Positions 1-5,194 of a stretch of DNA of 6,216 bases are shown here, one piece after another. The notes beneath the pieces were generated by a model that worked only from the letters and a program-made list of their open reading frames with translations, made no database searches and was not told the DNA's origin. The DNA is from Prevotella sp. GTDB lineage: Bacteria > Bacteroidota > Bacteroidia > Bacteroidales > Dysgonomonadaceae. Location: positions 1-6,216 of the forward strand of contig JAISKQ010000003.1 of NCBI GenBank assembly GCA_031260865.1, read 5' to 3'. Positions within the stretch are counted from its first letter, which is position 1. Each line of letters opens with the position of its first letter. The position numbers were made by a program, and so were the translations under genes.

Positions 1-585
1 GTCTATGGTGACCCCAATATACATCCGCAACCCGAATCTTATTGGGGAAATGTAAATCCGATAGGCATCCGTTCTTGTTATGACGAAGGGAAACGTTGCG
101 CGGAGACATTGTTCATGGACTATCATCGTCAAAATGGCGTCCGTATAAAAATAGTCCGTATTTTTAATACTTATGGTCCTAATATGAACCCAAACGACGG
201 GCGGGTTGTTTCCAACTTTATCGTGCAAGCGCTGAAGGGTGACGATATAACCATCTATGGCGATGGTACGCAAACCCGCAGCTTTCAGTATGTGGACGAC
301 TTGGTGGAAGCGATGATTCGGATGATGGCTACGGACGATTCGTTCACAGGTCCCGTGAATACCGGGAATCCGGGCGAATTCACGATGATCGAACTGGCGA
401 ACATTATCCTTGAACTAACCGGCTCTAAATCTAAATTAGTCTTTAAACCATTGCCCGGCGACGACCCCAAGCAGAGAAAACCCGATATCTCTCTGGCAAA
501 GGAAAAATTAGGATGGGAACCTACAATACAACTACGCGACGGACTGATAAAAACGATAAATTATTTTGATAACCTTTTGAAATAA
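1..585 (+). CDS. UDP-glucuronate decarboxylase (UDP-xylose synthase family), 5'-truncated by window
   Basis: The frame is open from base 1 and ends at TAA 583-585, giving 194 visible residues; roughly the first 115-120 residues, with the Rossmann GxxGxxG motif, lie outside. It is an extended short-chain dehydrogenase/reductase (SDR). Visible residues 1-32 carry the family signature VYGDP..HPQ, then YWG, VNP and SCYDEGKR, where Y27 and K31 form the catalytic YxxxK pair. [10 protein letters not shown] follows at 51-60, and the sugar-nucleotide segment [16 protein letters not shown] further on. The HPQ/YWG/YDEGK combination is typical of UDP-xylose synthases rather than dTDP-glucose dehydratases. 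Known family reaction: NAD-dependent oxidation and decarboxylation of UDP-glucuronate to UDP-xylose in the cytosol. It is the first visible gene of a plus-strand run, 11 bp ahead of a glycosyltransferase. A UDP-glucose dehydrogenase might lie upstream, but that is inference. The family call is firm; the substrate is inferred from homology. Confidence 0.92.
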   Translation, partial: VYGDPNIHPQPESYWGNVNPIGIRSCYDEGKRCAETLFMDYHRQNGVRIKIVRIFNTYGPNMNPNDGRVVSNFIVQALKGDDITIYGDGTQTRSFQYVDDLVEAMIRMMATDDSFTGPVNTGNPGEFTMIELANIILELTGSKSKLVFKPLPGDDPKQRKPDISLAKEKLGWEPTIQLRDGLIKTINYFDNLLK

Positions 586-596
586 CTACATATAAC

Positions 597-1313
597 ATGA
601 AACTTTCAATTATTATCCCTGCTTATAACGAAGCGAAAACAATCCATCTTATACTGGATAAAGTGGTTGCCGTTGAATTAATAAACGGCATCGAAAAAGA
701 AATTATTATTGTCAACGATTGTTCAAAAGACGATACCGTAGAAGTGGTTAAAGCATATATCGCCAACCATTCAGGTTGTGAGATGAAGCTGTTTGAACAA
801 CCGATCAACATGGGTAAAGGCGCTGCCTTGCATCGAGGAATAAAAGAAGCCACCGGCGATTATTTGATCATACAGGACGCCGACTTGGAATATGATCCGG
901 AAGAGTATAATATACTACTGAAACCTGTGGTGAATGGATTCGCCGATGTAGTCTATGGTTCTCGTTTTATGGGTGGAGAACCTCATCGCATCCTTTTCTT
1001 CTGGCATTCGATAGGCAACAGGATGCTCACATTCGTTTCCAATATGTTTACCAACCTCAACCTGTCGGATATGGAGACATGCTATAAGCTTTTCCGTTCG
1101 GATATTATCAAATCCATCCCATTAAAGGAACGGCGTTTCGGCTTTGAGCCGGAAGTCACAGCGAAAGTCGCCAGATACCCGAATGCAAGAATATATGAAG
1201 TGGGTATCTCTTATTACGGGCGTACCTATGAAGAAGGCAAGAAAATAGGCTGGAGAGATGGCATGAGAGCCTTTGTCTGTATGCTCAAGTATGGTTTATT
1301 CGGAATGAAATAA
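597..1313 (+). CDS. Family-2 glycosyltransferase, dolichyl-phosphate mannosyltransferase-like
   Basis: This 238-residue protein has a complete GT-A fold. It starts with the typical beta strand [10 protein letters not shown] (3-12). [10 protein letters not shown] at 38-47 is the nucleotide-binding Asp segment, [11 protein letters not shown] lies at 71-81, and QDADLEYDP at 93-101 holds the metal-binding DxD (D94-A-D96). GSRF at 121-124, DMETCYK at 158-164 and [10 protein letters not shown] at 181-190 match the DPM1-like/polyprenyl-phosphate glycosyltransferase branch. I see no clear C-terminal membrane helix, so it is probably a cytosolic or membrane-associated single-domain enzyme like short DPM1 proteins. 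Family role: transfer of a sugar from a nucleotide donor to a polyprenyl phosphate or glycan acceptor; the donor cannot be read from the sequence. The ATG at 597 follows the upstream stop by 11 bp and has an A/T-rich leader without Shine-Dalgarno, usual in Bacteroidetes. It is very likely co-transcribed with its neighbours. Confidence 0.92.
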   Translation: MKLSIIIPAYNEAKTIHLILDKVVAVELINGIEKEIIIVNDCSKDDTVEVVKAYIANHSGCEMKLFEQPINMGKGAALHRGIKEATGDYLIIQDADLEYDPEEYNILLKPVVNGFADVVYGSRFMGGEPHRILFFWHSIGNRMLTFVSNMFTNLNLSDMETCYKLFRSDIIKSIPLKERRFGFEPEVTAKVARYPNARIYEVGISYYGRTYEEGKKIGWRDGMRAFVCMLKYGLFGMK

Positions 1314-1324
1314 GGTCGCGGAAT

Positions 1325-1627
1325 ATGAGCTTTTTCAGCGATTTATTTAATACAACGCCATCTCAAGCCTCCTTGAAAAAGATGCTTGAGAATGGCGCTA
1401 TATTGTTGGATGTACGTTCCCGAGCCGAGTTTGAAGAAGGACACGCGGAGGGGTCCGAAAATATACCTTTGGATGAACTGGATAAAGCATTTTCCAAGTT
1501 TGACAAGGATCAAACATTCGTTGTTGTTTGCGCGAGCGGAATCAGAAGCCGCGATGCTGTGAGCCGATTCAAGAAACAGAACTATATGAATGTTTACAAC
1601 GGCAATAGTTGGTCAAACTTTATATAA
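1325..1627 (+). CDS. Single-domain rhodanese-like protein
   Basis: This is a 100-residue rhodanese domain with no signal peptide, so it is cytosolic. Conserved landmarks are LLDVRSRAEFEEGH (27-40), NIP at 46-48, the strand FVVVCASGIRS (65-75) whose C69 is the predicted persulfide-carrying cysteine, and the C-terminal VYNGNSWSNF, a variant of the usual GG.xxW ending. The active-site loop C-A-S-G-I-R has the six-residue size of sulfurtransferase rhodaneses rather than the longer loop of Cdc25-type phosphatases. Known role of the family: carrying sulfane sulfur for thiosulfate or thiol chemistry; the actual partner is unknown. It begins 11 bp after the glycosyltransferase stop and is probably the last gene of that transcript, because a stable hairpin follows at 1656-1714. 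There is no obvious functional link to the sugar genes; co-location may be only shared transcription. Confidence 0.92.
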   Translation: MSFFSDLFNTTPSQASLKKMLENGAILLDVRSRAEFEEGHAEGSENIPLDELDKAFSKFDKDQTFVVVCASGIRSRDAVSRFKKQNYMNVYNGNSWSNFI

Positions 1628-1655
1628 CCCAAAATATACCTTTCCCATAAATAAA

Positions 1656-1714
1656 ATACCCTGCCGGGTTATCAGGCTTCGATGCTTTCTCAGATAAAAC
1701 TACCGACAGGGTAT
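1656..1714. terminator. Probable bidirectional intrinsic terminator
   Basis: Arms ATACCCTGcCGG (1656-1667) and CCGaCAGGGTAT (1703-1714) pair over 12 positions with one mismatch. Inside them TTATC (1669-1673) pairs with GATAA (1693-1697). The hairpin starts 28 bp after the rhodanese stop on the plus strand and 7 bp after the stop of the minus-strand remnant at 1722. The minus side continues into TTTATTTAT and the plus side into a weaker T-rich stretch, so it fits minus-strand termination best but probably serves both converging transcripts. Confidence 0.65.
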
Positions 1715-1721
1715 ATGGTCT

Positions 1722-1934
1722 TTAATATCGACGAATCCGGTTGACAGACATCAAGAGATCGTTCTTTATATTTATCTTCACCTTATCAAGAGAGTCTATC
1801 GATACAAGCGGATTATCGGTACCCGTCAGGATAACGGTCACGTTCTGATTATCTTGCGCCGTGGATAAAGCCTCAACATCGAACGAGACGCTGTTTTGTC
1901 CGCTCGGGATTGTGACATAAGACTCCGACAACTT
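1722..1934 (-). pseudogene. 3' remnant of a gene for a Calx-beta-like surface domain protein
   Basis: About 70 in-frame codons read on the minus strand to a TAA at 1722. The peptide has the alternating beta-strand pattern of the end of a Calx-beta or similar immunoglobulin-like repeat: VTIPSGQNSVSFDVEAL, then NVTVILTG, then KVKINIKND and a short tail ending in RRY. There is no ATG start: the first possible codon is a TTG at 1931-1929. Upstream the frame enters the repeat box at 1935-1964 and hits a stop at 1964-1962. The natural 3' end, with stop codon and a terminator 7 bp downstream, looks preserved, so I read this as the tail of a once longer, probably exported or outer-surface protein whose 5' part was lost or replaced at the repeat. 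The domain name is by pattern recognition and is tentative. A short functional protein from the TTG is possible but unlikely. Confidence 0.55.
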
Positions 1935-1964
1935 AAAAAAGTGACAAACGTAACAGTTTTTTTA
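1935..1964. repeat. Short dispersed repeat, copy R1
   Basis: A-run, core GTGACAAACGTAACA, then a T-run ending in TAG. It is one of five copies in 685 bp. It shares the CG core variant with R2 and sits exactly where the Calx-beta-like reading frame breaks. On the minus strand it contains TACGTTTG (1945-1952), which fits the Bacteroidetes -7 consensus TAnnTTTG. No palindrome follows this copy. Confidence 0.85.
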
Positions 1965-2002
1965 GCCGTAAGTCCTAATACAGTTGGTGGTTCACCAGTC
2001 TT

Positions 2003-2032
2003 AAAAGGTGACAAACGTAACAGTTTTTTTAG
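2003..2032. repeat. Short dispersed repeat, copy R2
   Basis: Core GTGACAAACGTAACA flanked by AAAAG on the left and a seven-T run on the right. It is identical to R1 over the core. It runs directly into palindrome S1. The minus strand carries TACGTTTG at 2012-2019. Between R1 and R2 lie about 38 bp of unrelated sequence with a small TGGTG/CACCA hairpin (1985-1997). Confidence 0.85.
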
Positions 2033-2086
2033 TTTACTAGAGTTCAAGAATTCAAGTTTACTAGCTTGCTAGAATTCTTGTAAACT
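2031..2086. repeat. Nested palindrome S1
   Basis: Left arm AGTTTACTAGAGTTCAAG (2031-2048) pairs with right arm CTAGAATTCTTGTAAACT (2069-2086) at 15 of 18 positions, with one of the mismatches a G-U pair in RNA. The centre holds CTAGCTTGCTAG (2061-2072), itself a perfect dyad. It is fused to R2 on the left and is followed 9 bp later by R3. Confidence 0.75.
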
Positions 2087-2095
2087 TGTACACTC

Positions 2096-2124
2096 AAAAA
2101 AGTGACAAAAGTAACACTTTTTAG
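2096..2124. repeat. Short dispersed repeat, copy R3
   Basis: Six A, core GTGACAAAAGTAACA, then CTTTTTAGG. It has the AG core variant shared with R4 and R5. Minus-strand TACTTTTG is at 2106-2113. It closes the R2-S1-R3 block and is followed by the hairpin-rich segment rather than by a palindrome of the S type. Confidence 0.85.
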
Positions 2125-2395
2125 GTAACACCGCTTTGCTGCATCTTTTCCTGCTTCCTTTAGGCTGATTGACCGTAGAGCTATTTTCCAGAGGGTGCTT
2201 GCTCTCGTTAGAGAGCTTATCTGTATAGGCAGTACGCTCAGCGTACTGTAAACGGGTATCATCATCCTCTATCCCTTGCCTGCATCGCAGGCAAACTTGT
2301 CCTTCTAAAAAGGTGTGCTCTCTAATGAGAGCCTCTTTAGTCAATACTGCCATCCGAAATTCCTACTCCCCAAGTGATTGAGGGGCTTTTGTTCT
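2125..2395. other. Hairpin-rich spacer between repeats R3 and R4
   Basis: These 270 bp of non-repetitive sequence contain four compact perfect hairpins. They are GCTCTC-GTTA-GAGAGC (2201-2216), CAGTACGCT-C-AGCGTACTG (2230-2248), TTGCCTGC-ATC-GCAGGCAA (2276-2294) and GCTCTC-TAAT-GAGAGC (2317-2332). The first and last are inverted copies of each other at 15 of 16 positions. A weaker CCCC/GGGG stem followed by CTTTTG lies at 2368-2385. A minus-strand ATG frame opens at 2353 and stays open to 2069 (94 codons), but its last third is made of repeats R3 and S1. Its protein has no family I recognise, so I do not call it a gene. The spacing of dyads looks more like structured DNA or RNA than coding sequence. 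Function unknown. Confidence 0.5.
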
Positions 2396-2424
2396 AAAAA
2401 GGTGACAAAAGTAACAGTTTTTAG
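2396..2424. repeat. Short dispersed repeat, copy R4
   Basis: AAAAAG, core GTGACAAAAGTAACA, then GTTTTTAG. Minus-strand TACTTTTG is at 2406-2413. It is followed within 6 bp by palindrome S2. Confidence 0.85.
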
Positions 2425-2429
2425 TAAGT

Positions 2430-2485
2430 AGTTTACTAGAGTTCAAGTGTACAAGAGTTCTATAATTTTAGCATACTTGTAAACT
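2430..2485. repeat. Nested palindrome S2 (degenerate)
   Basis: The outer arms AGTTTAC (2430-2436) and GTAAACT (2479-2485) pair perfectly. Further in, CAAGTGTAC (2445-2453) pairs imperfectly with GCATACTTG (2471-2479). The left arm is identical to S1 and S3 through AGTTTACTAGAGTTC, but the right half has diverged. GAGTTC occurs twice as a direct repeat (2439-2444, 2455-2460). Confidence 0.65.
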
Positions 2486-2530
2486 CAAAACTTACTACTT
2501 ACTACTTATTACTCGTAACTTGTAACTACT
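2484..2530. repeat. Low-complexity tract of TAACT/TTACT and CTCAAAACT units
   Basis: A pyrimidine/A-rich stretch built from CTCAAAACT, repeated CTTACTA units and CGTAACTTGTAACTA. It matches a second tract at 2671-2767 and follows palindrome S2 just as that one follows S3. Such simple intergenic sequence is usual in Bacteroidales. It has no coding potential. Confidence 0.7.
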
Positions 2531-2587
2531 CCATCATTTCAAAGACCTCTTCAATCATCGCATCGCGTCGCGAATGGTTTATTGTTC

Positions 2588-2619
2588 AAAAAAGGTGACA
2601 AAAGTAACAGTTTTTTTAG
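2588..2619. repeat. Short dispersed repeat, copy R5
   Basis: Six A plus GG, core GTGACAAAAGTAACA, then a seven-T run. Minus-strand TACTTTTG is at 2599-2606. It runs directly into palindrome S3, the same arrangement as R2-S1. To its left, 2526-2585 is a 60-bp unique insert with a TCGCG/CGCGA dyad (2563-2573). Confidence 0.85.
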
Positions 2620-2673
2620 TTTACTAGAGTTCTATATTTCAAGTTTACTAACTTGATAGAACTCTTGTAAACT
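2618..2673. repeat. Nested palindrome S3, best-preserved copy
   Basis: Left arm AGTTTACTAGAGTTCTAT (2618-2635) pairs with ATAGAACTCTTGTAAACT (2656-2673) at 17 of 18 positions. The centre CAAGTT-TACT-AACTTG (2640-2655) is a perfect 6-bp hairpin with a 4-base loop, so the whole 56 bp folds as one hairpin with a single ATTT bulge. Confidence 0.8.
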
Positions 2674-2767
2674 CAAAACTCATTACTTAAAACTCAAAAC
2701 TCTTCCTTCTCGTAACTTGCAACTATTCTTGCAACTTATTACTCAAAACTCAAAACTTCCAACTCAT
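2671..2767. repeat. Low-complexity tract of CTCAAAACT units
   Basis: It has four or more copies of CTCAAAACT plus CGTAACTTGCAACTA, echoing 2484-2530. It follows S3. From here to about 2930 the sequence is A/T-rich with no gene that I can support. At 2785-2811 AAAAAAG...GTTTTTAGCCGT resembles an R box with its core deleted, including the GCCGT that follows R1. Confidence 0.65.
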
Positions 2768-2884
2768 ATATAAGATAATTTTATAAAAAAGAGATGACGG
2801 TTTTTAGCCGTTTGCAGATAATAATTTGTGTTATTAAAAGTTAAAATATTTTACCGAGATGTAACTTGTAATGGGTGATTTGTA

Positions 2885-3090
2885 ATAAAAAAAAGATTTT
2901 CTTTATCAGATAGTTAAAGTTTTAGATTATGGCAAAACAAATAAGGTAATCGTTCAAAGCGTGGAAATTAGCGTTACCTATCCCCCAACGAGGATTATCT
3001 TTTCTTAGTAACCTGAGTCCGGAATAATAATGTAGGGAACGGATGGGATGCCTTTCGCGCGTCTTTCCCGTTTTCCCTACATTTAATCCG
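2885..3090 (-). ncRNA. Candidate structured transcript beyond the glnS 3' end (strand uncertain)
   Basis: This segment is less A/T-rich than the sequence to its left and folds readily. There is an 11-bp stem at 3029-3083. On the minus strand AUCCUC/GGGGAU pairs (about 2980-2996), enclosed by GUUAC/GUAAC. A competing pairing is AUAGGUAA-CG with CG-A-UUACC (about 2941-2981). Minus-strand TATTTTTG at 3092-3099 fits a -7 promoter box, and a small AAAGA/TCTTT hairpin with eight T on the minus strand (about 2888-2905) could end a transcript of roughly 190-200 nt. One minus-strand frame stays open for about 66 codons (about 3124 to 2924) without any ATG, GTG or TTG start, which is common opposite or within stable RNA genes. 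It could instead be only the 3' UTR of glnS, or a decayed gene. I do not recognise the RNA family. Confidence 0.35.
3029..3083. terminator. Strong hairpin downstream of glnS, probable terminator
   Basis: AATGTAGGGAA (3029-3039) and TTCCCTACATT (3073-3083) pair perfectly over 11 bp, and CGG/CCG (3040-3042, 3068-3070) can extend the stem inside. The arm on the glnS side begins 42 bp beyond the glnS stop on the minus strand, followed there by TATTATTCC, only weakly T-rich. The position fits glnS termination. It could equally be the first stem of a separate RNA (see the overlapping candidate). Confidence 0.6.
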
Positions 3091-3125
3091 TCAAAAATAC
3101 ATATATTAACTTGTGCTTCACATTC

Positions 3126-4820
3126 TTACTTACCCTTTGCCTTTGCCCAGGAATCTTTGAGCGATACAGTACGGTTAAATACCATATTATCCGGCGTGGA
3201 ATCTGTATCGACACAGAAATAACCTGTCCGCTGGAACTGGAACTTATCGCCCGCTGTCGCGCCTTTCAGATAAGACTCTATTTTACATCCTTTCAGGACT
3301 TTCAACGAATCCGGATTAAGCAGTTCTCTGAAATCCCGCCCATCGTCAGCCGGATTCTCTACCATAAACAAACGGTCGTAAAGTCGTACTTCCGCGTCAA
3401 AGCAACCTTCGGTGGCTACCCAATGGATCGTGCCTTTTACTTTGCGCGCGCTTTCAGGCATACCGCTCTTTGTTTGTGGGTCGTATTCGGCATATACTTC
3501 CATCACATTGCCGTCATCATCCTTTTTGCAGCCGGTACATTTAATGATGTACGCGTTCTTCAAACGAACTTCGTTGCCCGGCGTCAGGCGGAAGTATTTC
3601 TTAGGGGCATCTTCCATAAAGTCATCCCTTTCGATATATAATTCACGGGAGAATAATACGTCATGTGTTCCCGCGTTTTCATCTTCCGGATTATTCTGAG
3701 CCTCCATTGTTTCCGTTTTGCCTTCCGTATAGTTGGTTATCACCAGCTTCACGGGGTCGAGCACCGCCGAAACGCGGTTTACCCGCTTATTCAGGTCTTC
3801 GCGCACGGCATATTCAAACAAGCCTATATCATTTACGCCGTCATACTTGGTGTAGCCTATCTTTTCCATCAGGATGCGTATGGATTCGGGCGTATATCCC
3901 CTGCGGCGGAATCCACAGATGGTAGGCATACGCGGATCGTCCCAACCGCCAAGTATTTTTTCTTCTATCATTGCTCTCAGGTTACGTTTGCTCAATAGCG
4001 TGTAGGTAAACTGCAGTTTATTGAATTCATATTGATGAGGACGATAGTCGTCTGTCGCCAACTGGTCTATAAACCAATCGTAGAGCGGACGGTGAGGCAC
4101 AAATTCCAAGGTGCAAAGCGAATGGGTAACCCCCTCGAAGTAGTCGCATTGCCCGTGTGCGAAATCATACATCGGATATGCCTGCCATGTAGTTCCGGTG
4201 CGATGGTGTGGATGCTTGATAATACGATATATGATAGGGTCGCGGAAGTGCATATTCGATGCCGCCATATCTATTTTGGCGCGAAGCACTATGCTGCCTT
4301 CTTCAAAAAGACCTTCATTCATTTTGTTGAACAAATCAAGGTTTTCTTCTATCGGACGGTCGCGATACGGGCTGTTTTCGCCTGCTTGGGTGGGAGTGCC
4401 CTTTTGTTTGGCTATTTCTTCGGCGGATTGCTCATCCACATACGCTTTCCCTTCTTTTATCAACTGTACAGCAAAGTCCCATAACTGACCGAAATAATCG
4501 GACGCGTAATACACATTGACCCAGTCATAACCCAGCCATCGTATATCTTCCATGATGGAATCCACATATTCCACGTCTTCTTTCACCGGATTGGTGTCAT
4601 CAAAGCGAAGATTACAGATACCTCCATGCTTTTGAGCGATGCCAAAGTCAATGCAGATCGCTTTGGCATGACCGATGTGTAAATATCCGTTCGGTTCGGG
4701 CGGGAAACGGGTTTGTACCCGGTTGCCATTCTTGCCTTCCTTTAAATCATTTTCAACAGCAACCTCTATAAAATTGAGGCTCTTTTTCGGTTCTTCTGTG
4801 TTTAAATTATTCTCAGACAT
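3126..4820 (-). CDS. glnS: Glutaminyl-tRNA synthetase
   Basis: This 564-residue class I aminoacyl-tRNA synthetase is close in length and sequence to E. coli GlnRS (554). It charges tRNA(Gln) with glutamine in the cytosol using ATP. The Rossmann catalytic half opens with RFPPEPNGYLHIGHAKAI (38-55; HIGH motif at 48-51). NLRFDDTNPVKED (70-82), NSPYRDR (149-155) and YPMYDF (215-220) follow, then THSLCTLEF (232-240), which belongs to the glutamine/tRNA-acceptor region of GlnRS rather than GluRS. LLSKR (275-279) is the KMSKS-equivalent loop, followed by GWDDPRMPT and RRRGYT. The C-terminal half holds the two anticodon-binding beta-barrels, with KVKGTIHWV, VRLYDRLF, GYFC and VFNRTV conserved. Nothing is missing. 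The start at 4820 lies 24 bp after the stop of the upstream lipoprotein gene, so both are probably on one transcript. Confidence 0.98.
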   Translation of the reverse strand: MSENNLNTEEPKKSLNFIEVAVENDLKEGKNGNRVQTRFPPEPNGYLHIGHAKAICIDFGIAQKHGGICNLRFDDTNPVKEDVEYVDSIMEDIRWLGYDWVNVYYASDYFGQLWDFAVQLIKEGKAYVDEQSAEEIAKQKGTPTQAGENSPYRDRPIEENLDLFNKMNEGLFEEGSIVLRAKIDMAASNMHFRDPIIYRIIKHPHHRTGTTWQAYPMYDFAHGQCDYFEGVTHSLCTLEFVPHRPLYDWFIDQLATDDYRPHQYEFNKLQFTYTLLSKRNLRAMIEEKILGGWDDPRMPTICGFRRRGYTPESIRILMEKIGYTKYDGVNDIGLFEYAVREDLNKRVNRVSAVLDPVKLVITNYTEGKTETMEAQNNPEDENAGTHDVLFSRELYIERDDFMEDAPKKYFRLTPGNEVRLKNAYIIKCTGCKKDDDGNVMEVYAEYDPQTKSGMPESARKVKGTIHWVATEGCFDAEVRLYDRLFMVENPADDGRDFRELLNPDSLKVLKGCKIESYLKGATAGDKFQFQRTGYFCVDTDSTPDNMVFNRTVSLKDSWAKAKGK

Positions 4821-4844
4821 AATATCGGAATATATTGTTTTGAA

Positions 4845-5111
4845 TTATTGTTTACCTATCATCCATCCATTCCGCATATATTGATGATATGCTTTCTGGA
4901 ATTCTTCGTATTTATCTGTTTCTTTATACTTGTTTATAATCTCCCGCGATTCTTTGTATAGTTCTTCCGCCTTGTGTAAATCAGGCTTTTTGGCATATTC
5001 CAGCGATTCCTTATTTAGTTCAGCCGCCTTTTTTGCGTCCCCGTCAACGGAAGAGCAAGCGTAGAATATTATTAATACAAATAGATATGCTAAATATGCC
5101 GATTGCTTCAT
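4845..5111 (-). CDS. Small putative lipoprotein with a TPR-like helical tail
   Basis: This 88-residue protein has a short N-terminal hydrophobic segment (about residues 5-18, AYLAYLFVLIIFYA) followed by C19-S-S, consistent with a signal peptidase II lipobox, although F-Y-A-C is a loose match. The rest is hydrophilic and alpha-helical: ELNKESLEYAKKPDLHKAEEL, then YKESREIINKYKETDKYEEF, resembles a single tetratricopeptide-like helix pair and ends in YMRNGWMIGKQ. If lipidated it would sit on the periplasmic or outer membrane side. Its function is unknown. It is the first gene of a probable two-gene unit with glnS and is divergent from galE; a good -7 box lies 17 bp upstream. Linkage to a tRNA synthetase probably reflects shared transcription rather than shared function. 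Confidence 0.8.
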   Translation of the reverse strand: MKQSAYLAYLFVLIIFYACSSVDGDAKKAAELNKESLEYAKKPDLHKAEELYKESREIINKYKETDKYEEFQKAYHQYMRNGWMIGKQ

Positions 5112-5128
5112 ACGAAAAAATTAAGGTA

Positions 5129-5136
5129 CAAATATA
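5129..5136 (-). promoter_or_regulatory. Candidate -7 box for the lipoprotein-glnS unit
   Basis: On the minus strand this reads TATATTTG, a full match to the Bacteroidetes -7 consensus TAnnTTTG, 17 bp before the ATG. No TTTG is visible at the -33 position, and the implied leader would be short, so this is a moderate call. Confidence 0.45.
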
Positions 5137-5160
5137 AGTAAAATAGATAGATGATTTTTG

Positions 5161-5168
5161 TATCTTTA
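5161..5168 (+). promoter_or_regulatory. Candidate -7 box for galE
   Basis: TATCTTTA differs from TAnnTTTG at the last base and follows a T-run, a common look for Bacteroidetes promoters. It lies 26 bp before the galE ATG. No convincing -33 element is visible. With the opposing box at 5129-5136 it would place two divergent promoters in 83 bp. Confidence 0.4.
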
Positions 5169-5194
5169 GGGCTTAATTCAAAAACTCATTAAAA

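Noticed and set aside
2069..2353. 94-codon minus-strand frame starting at ATG 2353 as a protein gene
   Set aside because: Its last third is encoded by the R3 box and S1 palindrome, it spans four perfect hairpins, and it matches no family I know. I describe it under the hairpin-rich spacer instead.
1935..2619. CRISPR array from five repeated boxes
   Set aside because: Spacing between boxes is irregular (about 38, 63, 270 and 163 bp), the repeats are A/T-run flanked, and no cas genes are present.
1935..2767. Insertion sequence or integron cassette array
   Set aside because: No transposase, integrase, target duplications or attC-like conserved core sites can be identified; only palindromes and short repeats are seen.
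2931..2951. Possible plus-strand start ATGGCAAAACAA
   Set aside because: It meets a stop after six codons; too short to support as a gene or leader peptide with no gene following on that strand.
3111..4488. Several plus-strand frames of 86-176 codons
   Set aside because: They lie opposite glnS, a clear full-length gene, and their translations show no domain pattern; they are antisense shadows.
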